In this document: piece after piece, positions 24,457 to 32,669 of the stretch
Position numbering within the stretch: position 1 is the stretch's first letter
Layout: each line of letters starts with the position of its first letter
Source: Streptantibioticus_A sp037034305
Lineage (GTDB): Bacteria; Actinomycetota; Actinomycetes; Streptomycetales; Streptomycetaceae
DNA length: 64,000 nucleotides
Direction: 5' to 3'
Assembly: GCA_037034305.1 (NCBI GenBank)
Contig: JBAGJY010000008.1
Location: 124,001 to 188,000 of the forward strand
The notes under the pieces: model-generated
Told to the model about the DNA's origin: nothing
What the model saw: only the letters and a program-made list of their open reading frames with translations
Database searches by the model: none
Program-made: the position numbers and the translations under genes

Positions 24457-24792
24457 TCAGAACGGCAGGCCCGGGATGCCGCCGCCCAGGCCCTGGGCGA
24501 GCGGGCCGAGCTTGGCCTGCTGCATCTCCTGCGCCTTGCCGTTGCCGTCCCGGACCGCGGCCAGGATCAGGTCGGCGAGGGTCTCGGTGTCCTCCGGGTC
24601 CACCGCCTTGGGGTCGATGACCAGAGCGCGCAGTTCACCGGCGCCGCTGACCGTCGCCTTCACCAGACCGCCGCCCGCGGTGCCCTCGACCTCGGCCTCG
24701 GCCAGTTCGGCCTGCGCCGCGGCGAGGTTCTGCTGCATCTTCTGCGCCTGCTGCAGCAGCTGCTGCATGTTCGGCTGACCACCGGGGATCAC
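24457..24792 (-). CDS. YbaB/EbfC-family nucleoid-associated protein
   Basis: A 111-residue DNA-binding protein. It has an N-terminal coiled coil ('MQQLLQQAQKMQQNLAAAQA', then 'ELAEAEVEGTAGGGLVKATV'), beta strands ('ALVIDPKAVDP') and a C-terminal Gly-rich tail. YbaB homologues bind DNA as tweezers-shaped dimers and are encoded between dnaX and recR in most bacteria, as here: 43 bp before recR and 171 bp after dnaX. Confidence 0.93.
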   Translation of the reverse strand: MIPGGQPNMQQLLQQAQKMQQNLAAAQAELAEAEVEGTAGGGLVKATVSGAGELRALVIDPKAVDPEDTETLADLILAAVRDGNGKAQEMQQAKLGPLAQGLGGGIPGLPF

Positions 24793-24963
24793 GGGTTCGC
24801 TCCTGCCGTCCGTACGACTACCTATTACGTATGCGCGAGCCTACGTGCTCGAACGGCGCAGCGCGCTACGCCGTGCGGAGGACGGGCGTGGCGGCGGGAG
24901 CGGCGCGCACCCGCCTCGGCACCACGCTTTCACGGCCTGCGCCGAAGCGAAACCGCCGCCCGC

Positions 24964-27258
24964 TCACTCGTTGGTGATCTCCTCGATCACCGTGGCGCCC
25001 AGCTCGCGCACGATCAGGTCGTGCCCGGTCAGCGCGGTGTCATCGAGGTCGGGGTCGTCCTCCTCCGGGATGTCGTCCTCGATCGCGACCCGGGGCGGCG
25101 CCTGCGGCGCGGGCGCCGCGGGCTGCGCCTGTGGTGCGGGCTCGGGCCCGGCCGCGGCCGGGGGCCGCGCCGGTGCCGGGGCGGGCGCCGCGGGGCGCGG
25201 GCCACCGCCGAAGCCACCGCCGGACGGGCCGGTGGGCGCACCGCCACCCGGACCGCCGAAGCCGCCGGGGGACGCCGGGCCGCCGCCCTGGGCTGGACCG
25301 CCCGCACCGCCGGACGGGTCGACGATCGCCTCGATCTTCCACTGCACGCCCAGCGCGTCGCTGACGGCCTGCCGCAGCACCTCGTCGCTGCCGCCGTTGA
25401 CGAAGCTGTCGCGGGCGCCCGGGTTGGCGAAGCCGAGCTGGAGCGTGCTGCCGTCGAAGCCGACGACCTGGGCGTTCTGGCTGAGCAGGATCCAGGTGAA
25501 GCGGCGCCGGTTCTTCACCGCCTCCAGGATGTCCGGCCACATCTGGCGCACCCTCGACGGGTCGCCCACGGGCCCGCTGCCCGGCGCCGCCACCGCTGGC
25601 TGCGCAGCGGTCACGGGGGCGGCGGGAGCGGCCGGTGCGGACGGTGCCGCCGCGGTGGGCCAGGCGCCGGGGCGGGCGCCCGCGGCGGGGCCGCCCGGAC
25701 GCGGTTCCGGTGCGGTCGGGGGCTGGGTCCCGGTCGGCCAGGAGCCGGGGGCGGCGGACGGCGCGTCGTCCTGGTGGGGGCGCGCCGCCGAGGGCCACGC
25801 GCCGGGCGGAGCGGCCGGTTCCGCAGCAGCCGGAGTGGGGGCGGCCGCCGGGACCGCCGGAGCCGGGGCAGGCGCCGGAGCCGGGACCGTCGGGGCCGGG
25901 CCGGGCGCGGGCTGCGGCTGCTGGGCGGCCGTCGGCTGCGGCTGGGCGGCCGCGCCCGGCGCGCCCGTGCCGCCCTCCGGGTCGGCGCCCGCACCGGGCC
26001 GTACCGCCGCGCGGGCCGCGGCCGGGCCGGAGGGGACGCCCGTGGCGGGCGCCTCACCAGCCGCCGCGTAACCGGCCGCGGGCGCCGCCAGCCCACCGGC
26101 CAGCGCCTGGCGTTCGAGCCGGTCCAGCCGGGACTGGACCGACCGCTCGTCGCCGTACGCGGCGGGCAGCAGCACCCGGGCGCAGATCAGTTCCAGTTGC
26201 AGCCGGGGCGAGGTGGCGCCGCGCATCTCCGTCAGCCCGGCGCTGACCAGGTCGGCGGCCCGGCTCAGCTCGGCGGCGCCGAAGACCGATGCCTGCGCCG
26301 ACATCCGCTCCACCACGTCGACCGGTGCGTCGATCAGGCCCTTGTCGCCCGCGTCCGGCACCGCGGCCAGGATCACCAGGTCACGCAGCCGCTCCAGCAG
26401 GTCGGCGACGAACCGGCGCGGATCGTGGCCGCCCTCGATGACCCGGTCCACCACCTCGAACGCCGCCGCGCCGTCGCCGGAGGCGAAGGCGTCCACGACG
26501 TCGTCCAGCAGCGCGCCGTCGGTGTAGCCGAGCAGCGCGGTGGCCATCGCGTAGGTCACCCCGCCCGCACCGGCGCCCGCGAGCAACTGGTCCATCACCG
26601 ACATCGAGTCCCGCACCGAGCCCGCACCGGCCCGCACGACCAGCGGGAACACCCCGTCCTCGACCGGGATCGACTCGCGCTCGCAGACCTGCGCCAGGTA
26701 GTCCCGCAGCGTGCCGGGCGGCACCAGGCGGAACGGGTAGTGGTGGGTGCGCGACCGGATGGTGCCGATGACCTTCTCCGGCTCGGTGGTCGCGAAGATG
26801 AACTTCAGGTGCTCCGGCGGCTCCTCGACCACCTTCAGCAGGGCGTTGAAGCCCGCCGAGGTGACCATGTGCGCCTCGTCGATGATGTAGATCTTGTAGC
26901 GGCTGGACGCGGGCCCGAAGAACGCCTTCTCCCGCAGGTCGCGCGCGTCGTCCACACCACCGTGCGACGCGGCGTCGATCTCGATCACGTCGATGGAGCC
27001 CGGCCCGCCGCGCGCCAGGTCACGGCAGGACTGGCACTCACCGCACGGCGTGGGCGTCGGCCCCTGCTCGCAGTTCAGACAGCGGGCGAGGATCCGCGCG
27101 CTGGTCGTCTTGCCGCAGCCGCGTGGGCCGCTGAACAGGTACGCGTGGTTGACCCGGTTGTTGCGCAGCGCCTGCTGCAGCGGGTCCGTGACGTGTTCCT
27201 GCCCGATGACCTCGGCGAAGGTCTCGGGACGGTAGCGGCGGTACAAAGCGAGCGACAC
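24964..27258 (-). CDS. dnaX: DNA polymerase III subunits gamma and tau
   Basis: A 764-residue clamp-loader ATPase. It opens 'LALYRRYRPETFAEVIGQEH', then Walker A 'GPRGCGKTTS', a four-Cys zinc module ('CLNCEQGPTPTPCGECQSC'), Walker B 'IYIIDEAHM' and sensor 1 'FIFATTEPEKV'. Residues about 400-600 form a long Pro/Ala linker, and a folded tau-like tail follows ('QMWPDILEAVKNRRRFTWIL'). It loads the beta clamp at replication forks. GTG 27258 is chosen because the family N-terminus starts there. No slippery A/T tract for a programmed gamma frameshift is evident. Confidence 0.96.
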   Translation of the reverse strand: MSLALYRRYRPETFAEVIGQEHVTDPLQQALRNNRVNHAYLFSGPRGCGKTTSARILARCLNCEQGPTPTPCGECQSCRDLARGGPGSIDVIEIDAASHGGVDDARDLREKAFFGPASSRYKIYIIDEAHMVTSAGFNALLKVVEEPPEHLKFIFATTEPEKVIGTIRSRTHHYPFRLVPPGTLRDYLAQVCERESIPVEDGVFPLVVRAGAGSVRDSMSVMDQLLAGAGAGGVTYAMATALLGYTDGALLDDVVDAFASGDGAAAFEVVDRVIEGGHDPRRFVADLLERLRDLVILAAVPDAGDKGLIDAPVDVVERMSAQASVFGAAELSRAADLVSAGLTEMRGATSPRLQLELICARVLLPAAYGDERSVQSRLDRLERQALAGGLAAPAAGYAAAGEAPATGVPSGPAAARAAVRPGAGADPEGGTGAPGAAAQPQPTAAQQPQPAPGPAPTVPAPAPAPAPAVPAAAPTPAAAEPAAPPGAWPSAARPHQDDAPSAAPGSWPTGTQPPTAPEPRPGGPAAGARPGAWPTAAAPSAPAAPAAPVTAAQPAVAAPGSGPVGDPSRVRQMWPDILEAVKNRRRFTWILLSQNAQVVGFDGSTLQLGFANPGARDSFVNGGSDEVLRQAVSDALGVQWKIEAIVDPSGGAGGPAQGGGPASPGGFGGPGGGAPTGPSGGGFGGGPRPAAPAPAPARPPAAAGPEPAPQAQPAAPAPQAPPRVAIEDDIPEEDDPDLDDTALTGHDLIVRELGATVIEEITNE

Positions 27259-27328
27259 GCCTACGACGATATCGGGGCGCACTGACAACCGGAGCCGCGC
27301 CGGAGGATCTCGAACCCTCCGGCAGCGC

Positions 27329-27907
27329 TCACGCCTTCTTGGCGGCCCGCTTCGCCTCCTGCTTGTGGGCGCGCACCTTGTCCAGCGACTCGGGGCCGGT
27401 GATGTCGGCCACCGAGCGGTACGAGCCCTCCTCGCCGTAGCCCCCGGCCGCCTCCCGCCAGCCGTCGGGGCGCACCCCGAGCCGCTTGCCCAGCAGGGCC
27501 AGGAAGATCTGCGCCTTCTGCCTGCCGAAGCCGGGCAGTTCGCCCAGCCGTCTGAGCAGTTCCCGGCCGCTGTCGGCGTCGCGCCAGATCCTGGCGGGGT
27601 CGCCGTCGTAGTGCTCCACGAGGTACTGGCACAGCTGCTGGATCCGCTTGGCCATGGACCCCGGATAGCGGTGCACGGCGGGCTTGCCGGACAGCAGCGC
27701 GGCGAACGCCTCCGGGTCCTGGGCGGCGATCTCCCGTGCGTCCAGGTCGTCCGTGCCGAGGCGCTGCGCGATGGTGTACGGGCCGCGGAAGGCCCACTCC
27801 ATGGGCACCTGCTGGTCGAGCAGCATGCCGATCAGCAGTGCCAACGGGCTGCTGCTCAGTAGTTCGTCGGCCTCTGGCCGCTGGGCCAGACGGAGAGTCG
27901 CGGTCAC
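27329..27907 (-). CDS. HhH-GPD base-excision repair protein
   Basis: A 192-residue protein of the HhH-GPD superfamily (endonuclease III/AlkA type). 'LLIGMLLDQQVPMEWAFRGP' corresponds to the N-terminal helices, and 'LLRRLGELPGFGRQKAQIFL' is the helix-hairpin-helix (LPGFG-x-x-KA). After 'LLGKRLGVRPDGWREAAG' the position of the catalytic Asp is unclear. It probably excises damaged bases or is a degenerate relative; there is no FeS cysteine cluster. GTG 27907 directly follows GGGAGG, poor spacing, but gives the family N-terminus. Confidence 0.85.
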   Translation of the reverse strand: MTATLRLAQRPEADELLSSSPLALLIGMLLDQQVPMEWAFRGPYTIAQRLGTDDLDAREIAAQDPEAFAALLSGKPAVHRYPGSMAKRIQQLCQYLVEHYDGDPARIWRDADSGRELLRRLGELPGFGRQKAQIFLALLGKRLGVRPDGWREAAGGYGEEGSYRSVADITGPESLDKVRAHKQEAKRAAKKA

Positions 27908-28072
27908 CCTCCCATGCTGGCAGTTCCCCCGGCCGCGCGCCGGTGACACGCGCTCATCCGGGGGCCGGGCCACCGACCAGCGCGACGGGGTCAGCGCCAT
28001 GCCGCTGGTGGTGCCCGGCCCTGGCCGCGGGGACCGGGCTGACAACCGGCCGGCGCCGACCCCGACCGGACG

Positions 28073-29482
28073 TCACACCCGGGGGCGGGCGACCTCGACG
28101 TTCTCCAGCACACCAAGGGCGTCCGGAACCAGTACGGCGGCCGAGTAGTAGGCGCTGACCAGGTAGGAGATCACGGCCTTGTCGTTGATGCCCATGAACC
28201 GCACGTTCAGGCCGGGCTCGTACTCGTCCGGGATGCCCGTCTGGTGCAGGCCGATCACGCCCTGGTCGTCCTCGCCGGTGCGCATCGCCAGGATGGAGGT
28301 GGTGTGGCCGTCGGCGATCGGGATCTTCCCGCACGGGAAGATCGGCACGCCCCGCCAGGAAGGCACCTGGTGGCCGTTGACTTCGACGCTGTCCGGGTAG
28401 ATGCCGCGGTTGCTGCACTCCCGGCCGAAGGCGGCGATCGCCCTCGGGTGCGCCAGCAGCAACCTGGTGCCGCGCCGCATGCTCAGCAGGTCGTCCAGGT
28501 CGTCCGGGGTGGGCGGCCCCGAGTGGGTCTGGATCCGCTGGTCGTGGTCGGCGTTGTGCAGCAGGCCGAACTCGCGGCTGTTGACCAGCTCGTGCTCCTG
28601 GCGCTCGCGCAACGCCTCGATGGTGAGCCGTAGTTGCTGCTCGATCTGGTCCATCGGCTCGTTGTAGAGGTCGGCGACCCGGCTGTGCACCCGCAGCACC
28701 GTCTGGGCCACGCTGAGTTCGTACTCGCGCGGGGCGAGTTCGTAGTCCACGAACGTGCCGGGCAGTTCGTGCTCGCCCTCGTGGCCCGCGGCCAGCTCGA
28801 TCTCGGCCTCGCCGCGCCTGTTCGTCGGCTGCTGGGCGTCGGCGATGAACTGGAGGATCGCGGCGCGCAGTTCCTCCGAGCGGTCCGCGAGCTCCTGGAA
28901 GGCGGGCCAGGGCAGTACCAGCAGGGTGCCCGAGGTGGCGGCCTTGGCGGTGCACTCCCAGTTGGCGTCGGCCTGCATCAGCGCCTCGTCGCCGAGGTGG
29001 TCGCCGTCCGCCAGCACGCCCAGCACGCTGGTCTCGCCGTACTTGCCGCGGCCGATCCGGTTGATCTTGCCGTGGGCGATCAGGAAGACCTCGTCGATCG
29101 GCTGGCCCGCCTCGACGATCACCTCGCCCTGCTGGAAGTCGCGTTGGGTGAAGCGGGAGGCCAACTCCTCCAGCAGCGCGCTGTCCTCGAAGCCACGCAG
29201 TACCGGGACCTCGCGCAGCGAGGGCGGTACGACCCGTACCTCGGCCCCGGTCTTGACGAAGCTCACCCGGCCGCGGCCGACGGCGTAGCTCAGGCGCCGG
29301 TTGACCCGGTAGGTGCCGCCGTGCACCTGCACCCAGGGCAGCATCCGGATCAGCCAGCGCGAACTGATGCCCTGCATCTGCGGCTTGGACTTGGTGGTGG
29401 TCGCCAGGTTCCGCGCCGCCGCGGTACTCAGGCTGAGCGGTGTCTGGTCTTCCGCTTGTCCCGGCTCGGCTGCGATCGACAT
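28073..29482 (-). CDS. Family 2B encapsulin shell protein (EshA type, cNMP-binding domain)
   Basis: A 469-residue protein of the EshA/family 2B encapsulin type. After an N-terminal arm (residues 1-90, 'LSYAVGRGRVSFVKTGAEV'), a cyclic-nucleotide-binding domain spans about 93-210 ('VLRGFEDSALLEELASRF', 'GEVIVEAGQPIDEVFLIAHG', 'LGDEALMQADANWECTA'). A HK97-type shell domain follows ('FVDYELAPREYELSVAQTVL', 'RIQTHSGPPTPDDLDDLLSM', 'TSILAMRTGEDDQGVIGLHQ', 'FMGINDKAVISYLVSAYYSA'). Family 2B shells enclose terpene cyclases, prenyltransferases or other cargo; EshA has been linked to ppGpp and antibiotic production. No obvious cargo gene is adjacent. ATG 29482 has GGAAGGG upstream. Confidence 0.9.
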   Translation of the reverse strand: MSIAAEPGQAEDQTPLSLSTAAARNLATTTKSKPQMQGISSRWLIRMLPWVQVHGGTYRVNRRLSYAVGRGRVSFVKTGAEVRVVPPSLREVPVLRGFEDSALLEELASRFTQRDFQQGEVIVEAGQPIDEVFLIAHGKINRIGRGKYGETSVLGVLADGDHLGDEALMQADANWECTAKAATSGTLLVLPWPAFQELADRSEELRAAILQFIADAQQPTNRRGEAEIELAAGHEGEHELPGTFVDYELAPREYELSVAQTVLRVHSRVADLYNEPMDQIEQQLRLTIEALRERQEHELVNSREFGLLHNADHDQRIQTHSGPPTPDDLDDLLSMRRGTRLLLAHPRAIAAFGRECSNRGIYPDSVEVNGHQVPSWRGVPIFPCGKIPIADGHTTSILAMRTGEDDQGVIGLHQTGIPDEYEPGLNVRFMGINDKAVISYLVSAYYSAAVLVPDALGVLENVEVARPRV

Positions 29483-29894
29483 CTGTAGCCCTTCCGTTGG
29501 ATGACGGCCCTGGGAAGGCCTCACGACCGGGCCGGGCAGCCCGTCGTGAACACCGTCCGCGTTCAGAGAAAAGCGGATGGTGAGATCGCCGCTCAATGGC
29601 GTACGGTCGCACGCTTACGCGCACGGCGGCGCACGGACACCACCCGTCTCCGTCGTTACGCCCCCTCGGCCGCGTTTGGCGCGGGACGCCGCGGGCCAGT
29701 GCCACCGGGCTCCGCATGCGAGTTCCGGAATTTTGTGTTCCGCTGGACGGACCTGCTGATGAACGCGTCCCCGTGGGCGGATGAACGCGGTCCGAGGAGG
29801 CTTCGGCCGTGTCGTCCGGCAGTGGGGCGCCGAGAGGTAACCGACCCGACCTTCGAACAAGGCAAGCTTCGAACAAGGCAAGGGGGCCCTCCTC
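29483..29894. other. Divergent intergenic region between encapsulin and GH3 genes
   Basis: About 410 bp with promoters for both neighbours. Its right end holds a 16-bp tandem duplication (29851-29882). Several short open frames have no coding character. No RNA gene is recognised. Confidence 0.5.
29851..29882 (+). repeat. Perfect 16-bp tandem duplication upstream of the GH3 gene
   Basis: CTTCGAACAAGGCAAG occurs twice with no gap (29851-29866 and 29867-29882), ending 12 bp before the GTG start. Each unit contains TTCGAA and an AAGGCAAG purine run. It could be a duplicated operator or a slippage product that duplicates a ribosome-binding segment. Confidence 0.8.
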
Positions 29895-31208
29895 GTGTCA
29901 GTGCCGTGTTCTCCGTCGCCCGGTCGCCCGCGTCGATCGCGGGCCGCCGCAGTCCTGCTGCTCGGGGTGGTCATGCCGCTCACCGCCTGCGGTGGCGGGA
30001 CCACCCACACCGCCCCCCAGGCACCGAGCACCCCGAGGTCGCCGACGGCCTCGGGCGCACTGGGGTCAAGTCCGGCCAACGCACCGGGGGTGACCCAGTT
30101 GCCGCACGCCAGCAGTCCACCGCTCACCGCCACGTCGACCGTGAACTCCGCGCAGACCGCGTGCGTCGACCGGGTCATGTCGCGGATGTCCGCCGCCCAG
30201 CGCGTCGGACAACTGCTCATGAGCGCGGTCAGCACCTCCGGGATCACTCCGGCCGAGTCCGCCGCGCTGCGCGCACACGACGTCGGCTCGGTCATCCTGA
30301 TGGGACACAGCACCGGCGGAGTACGGTCGATCCGCGGCATCACCGACCAACTCCAGGCCATGGCACCGACGATCGACGGCACGAAGGTGCACATGTTCAC
30401 CGCCGCCGACCAGGAGGGCGGCAAGGTCCAGATCCTGACCGGACCGGGCTTCTCCACCATCCCGAGCGCGGTGGTGCAGGGGCAGTGGCCGCCGTCCAGG
30501 CTCCAGGGCGAAGCGGCCGTGTGGGGACGGGAGTTGCGCGCGGCGGGGGTCAACCTCGACCTCGCGCCGATCGCCGACGTCGTCCCGGCCGACATCGGCA
30601 CCAAGAACGCGCCCATCGGCGCGCTGTCCCGCGAGTTCGGCGACAACCCGACGACCGTCGCCCGGCAGAGCGGCGCGTTCATCCGCGGGCTGTCCGAGGC
30701 GGGGGTGAACACGACCGTCAAACACTTCCCCGGACTCGGGCAGGTGCGCGGCAACACCGACTTCACGGCGAACGTGACCGACGACCGCACCGGGCGCACC
30801 AGCCCGAACCTGGAGACGTTCCGCAACGGCATCAGGACCGGGGCGCGGTTCACGATGATCTCCTCGGCCATCTACACGCTCATCGATCCGCACAACCAGG
30901 CGGCGTTCTCCGCCACGGTGATACGGGGCATGCTCCGCGGCGACCTGGGCTTCAACGGCGTGGTGATCTCCGACGACCTGGGGCACGCCGCGGCGGTGAG
31001 CGCGGTTCCGGCCGGTCACCGGGCGCTGCGGTTCCTCGCGGCGGGCGGCAACATGATCCTCACCGTGGATCCGGCCACGGTCGGGCCCATGGCCAACGCC
31101 GTCCTGCGCCGAATGGGCAGCGACGCGGCGCTGCGGGCCGCTGTCGACGACAGCGTCCGGCACGTCCTCACGGCGAAGATGGAGGCCGGCCTGCTTCGGT
31201 GCGGCTGA
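29895..31208 (+). CDS. Glycoside hydrolase family 3 lipoprotein (NagZ-like)
   Basis: A 437-residue exported lipoprotein. The signal ends in a lipobox near residue 32 ('VVMPLTAC/GGG'), followed by a Thr/Ser/Pro linker to residue 75. The GH3 N-terminal barrel runs from 'MSAAQRVGQLLMSAVS' with 'AADQEGGKVQIL', 'GVNLDLAPIADVVP', 'TTVKHFPGLGQVRGNTDF' (Lys-His substrate motif) and 'GVVISDDLGHAAAV' (candidate Asp nucleophile). Such enzymes release N-acetylglucosamine from peptidoglycan fragments; here it would act on the membrane's outer face. GTG start. Divergent from the encapsulin gene, followed by a strong terminator. Confidence 0.9.
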   Translation: MSVPCSPSPGRPRRSRAAAVLLLGVVMPLTACGGGTTHTAPQAPSTPRSPTASGALGSSPANAPGVTQLPHASSPPLTATSTVNSAQTACVDRVMSRMSAAQRVGQLLMSAVSTSGITPAESAALRAHDVGSVILMGHSTGGVRSIRGITDQLQAMAPTIDGTKVHMFTAADQEGGKVQILTGPGFSTIPSAVVQGQWPPSRLQGEAAVWGRELRAAGVNLDLAPIADVVPADIGTKNAPIGALSREFGDNPTTVARQSGAFIRGLSEAGVNTTVKHFPGLGQVRGNTDFTANVTDDRTGRTSPNLETFRNGIRTGARFTMISSAIYTLIDPHNQAAFSATVIRGMLRGDLGFNGVVISDDLGHAAAVSAVPAGHRALRFLAAGGNMILTVDPATVGPMANAVLRRMGSDAALRAAVDDSVRHVLTAKMEAGLLRCG

Positions 31209-31223
31209 CGCCTTCGACGCGGT

Positions 31224-31260
31224 GGCCCGGTGGTGCCGGTGGGTCCGGCACCACCGGGCC
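31224..31260. terminator. Terminator between convergent GH3 and protease genes
   Basis: A perfect 16-bp stem, GGCCCGGTGGTGCCGG (31224-31239) with its complement (31245-31260), and a 5-nt loop. It lies 15 bp after the GH3 stop and serves both convergent genes. Confidence 0.88.
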
Positions 31261-31327
31261 GCGTCGTGTGGGGGGCTCGCCGTCGCGGCGGTAGGCAAGC
31301 CCCCGGGTGTGCGGCGGCCCGCGGGCG

Positions 31328-32155
31328 TTACGTGGAGATCGCCTGGTCGTACAGGGACCTGACGTTCTGGCCGAAGGCCACGCTGTAGGAGACGTCGGCG
31401 GTGCTGCCGCCCCGCTGGTAGCCGCCGATGACCCCGATCACCAGGCCGGAGGCGGTGATCCAGGGGCTGCCGCTGGTGCCCCCGGTGAAACCGGTGCAGT
31501 AGATCCGCAACTGGGTGCCGCTGTAGGCGGTGATGCGGTTGGTGCAGGTGATCGGCGTCTGCGTGGTCTGCGGGTAACCGGTGATGGTGACCGGAGAGTC
31601 CGTACCCTGTCCGATCCCCAGCGGGTAACCGCCCACCGCCGACTGGATGTTGTGTCCGTTCAACGGCTCCACCACCGCGAACGCCACGTCGTGGTCCTGG
31701 TCGGAGCCGGTCGACCACTGCCCGTCCACCACGACGCGCCGCAACCGCCAGACGCCGTAAGGTGCCTTGCCGTCGTGGTAGCCGGGGACGAACACTTCAG
31801 ACGTCGACCCCAGACAGTGTGCCGCGGTGACTATCAGGTTCCCGCCGGGGCTGTCCACCACGGTGGCGGTGCAGTAGTGCGATCCGCCCAGCCCGCCGCT
31901 GAACACCGCCCCGATGCGCGGGTCGATCTGGGAGACCGGGACGGTGTGCGAGACACCGGGGCTCCCGACGAGGGCGCCCGTCGGCGTGACGTCCGCCGCA
32001 TCGGCCGCTGCGATACTCGGGTCAGCAAGCTGGCTGGCGGTGGCAATGCCACCGCCAGTCACGAAGGTGCAGGCCGCGAGCGCGGCCACCGCCCATGACA
32101 ACGGCCTGGTACGGCTTGGCTGCTTGCCATGGCGTGCCTGCCTGGGGCTCCTCAT
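31328..32155 (-). CDS. Secreted trypsin-like serine protease
   Basis: A 275-residue exported chymotrypsin-fold protease (S1 type). The signal peptide is about residues 1-42 (basic start, then 'PLSWAVAALAACTFVTGGG'). The triad is visible: His in 'LIVTAAHCLG', Asp in 'DQDHDVAFAVV' and Ser in 'GFTGGTSGSPWITA'. Four cysteines could form two disulphides. It is probably released with the propeptide region 'SQLADPSIAAADAADVTPTG'. ATG 32155 is preceded by GAGG; longer frames reading through the repeat region upstream are rejected. Confidence 0.92.
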   Translation of the reverse strand: MRSPRQARHGKQPSRTRPLSWAVAALAACTFVTGGGIATASQLADPSIAAADAADVTPTGALVGSPGVSHTVPVSQIDPRIGAVFSGGLGGSHYCTATVVDSPGGNLIVTAAHCLGSTSEVFVPGYHDGKAPYGVWRLRRVVVDGQWSTGSDQDHDVAFAVVEPLNGHNIQSAVGGYPLGIGQGTDSPVTITGYPQTTQTPITCTNRITAYSGTQLRIYCTGFTGGTSGSPWITASGLVIGVIGGYQRGGSTADVSYSVAFGQNVRSLYDQAIST

Positions 32156-32252
32156 GACCGACACCTCACGTCCCTGTTTCCTTGTGCGTAACCGAACGAT
32201 CACCCGGCGCGCTGAGACCGTGATGTGAGGCGGGTGAGAGTCACGTGATTTT

Positions 32253-32276
32253 GTTGTTGCGGCGCGCCGCAACAAC
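32253..32276. repeat. Perfect 24-bp palindrome without a loop
   Basis: GTTGTTGCGGCG is followed at once by its reverse complement CGCCGCAACAAC. It lies about 100 bp upstream of the protease gene, next to an 8-bp palindrome TCACGTGA (32241-32248). A fully symmetric site of this length fits a protein-binding or recombination site better than a terminator, which would need a loop. Function unknown. Confidence 0.85.
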
Positions 32277-32320
32277 GATTTTCCAGGTGGGAGGCCCCCA
32301 AACCCCCTTACGCACCGCGG

Positions 32321-32460
32321 ATTTCCGGGGGCACGCCCCCGGCGCCCCATTTCCGGGGACGCGCCCCCAAGCCTCCGCTTTTCGGGGGTGCGCCCCAAGT
32401 CCCCGGCTTTTCGGGGGTGCGCCCCTGGGGGCCGTTTTCGGGGGCAGGCCCCCGGTCCCC
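32321..32460. repeat. Five degenerate tandem repeats, period about 28 bp
   Basis: Units start near 32321, 32349, 32379, 32408 and 32435. Each has TTTC(C)GGGG followed by a C-rich block such as GCGCCCC or GCACGCCCCC, so each can fold as a small hairpin (GGGG paired with CCCC). Unit length varies from 27 to 30 bp. There are no spacers of unique sequence and no cas genes, so it is not a CRISPR array. It fills the 514-bp gap between protease and methyltransferase genes together with the palindrome at 32253. Similar C/G-rich arrays are frequent in streptomycete intergenic DNA. Confidence 0.75.
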
Positions 32461-32669
32461 CTCCTTCGAGCGCGCGCCTTGGTGGCCGGGTTGTGCCCAC
32501 CCGTTCCGCCCCGCGGAACGACTGCCCACAACCTTGCGGGATCCGGCGGCGGGCGCCCACGGCCGGGGGCTCATGTGAACAGGCGACAGGCGCCCATGAC
32601 TTGGTGGTCTGCGGGCCGTGGAGCGAGTGGGCGCTGGCGCCCGCCGGGGCGCGTCCGGGACCCTGGTCG

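Noticed and set aside
24151..27285. Plus-strand open frame of 1044 codons opposite dnaX and recR
   Set aside because: Antisense shadow of dnaX, ybaB and recR, which have full sets of motifs on the minus strand.
32321..32460. Repeat array considered as CRISPR
   Set aside because: Units are contiguous and degenerate without unique spacers, and no cas gene is present.
31328..32560. Longer N-terminus of the serine protease reading through the tandem repeats
   Set aside because: The extension is repeat-derived Arg/Gly/Pro sequence; a signal peptide and ribosome-binding site support ATG 32155.
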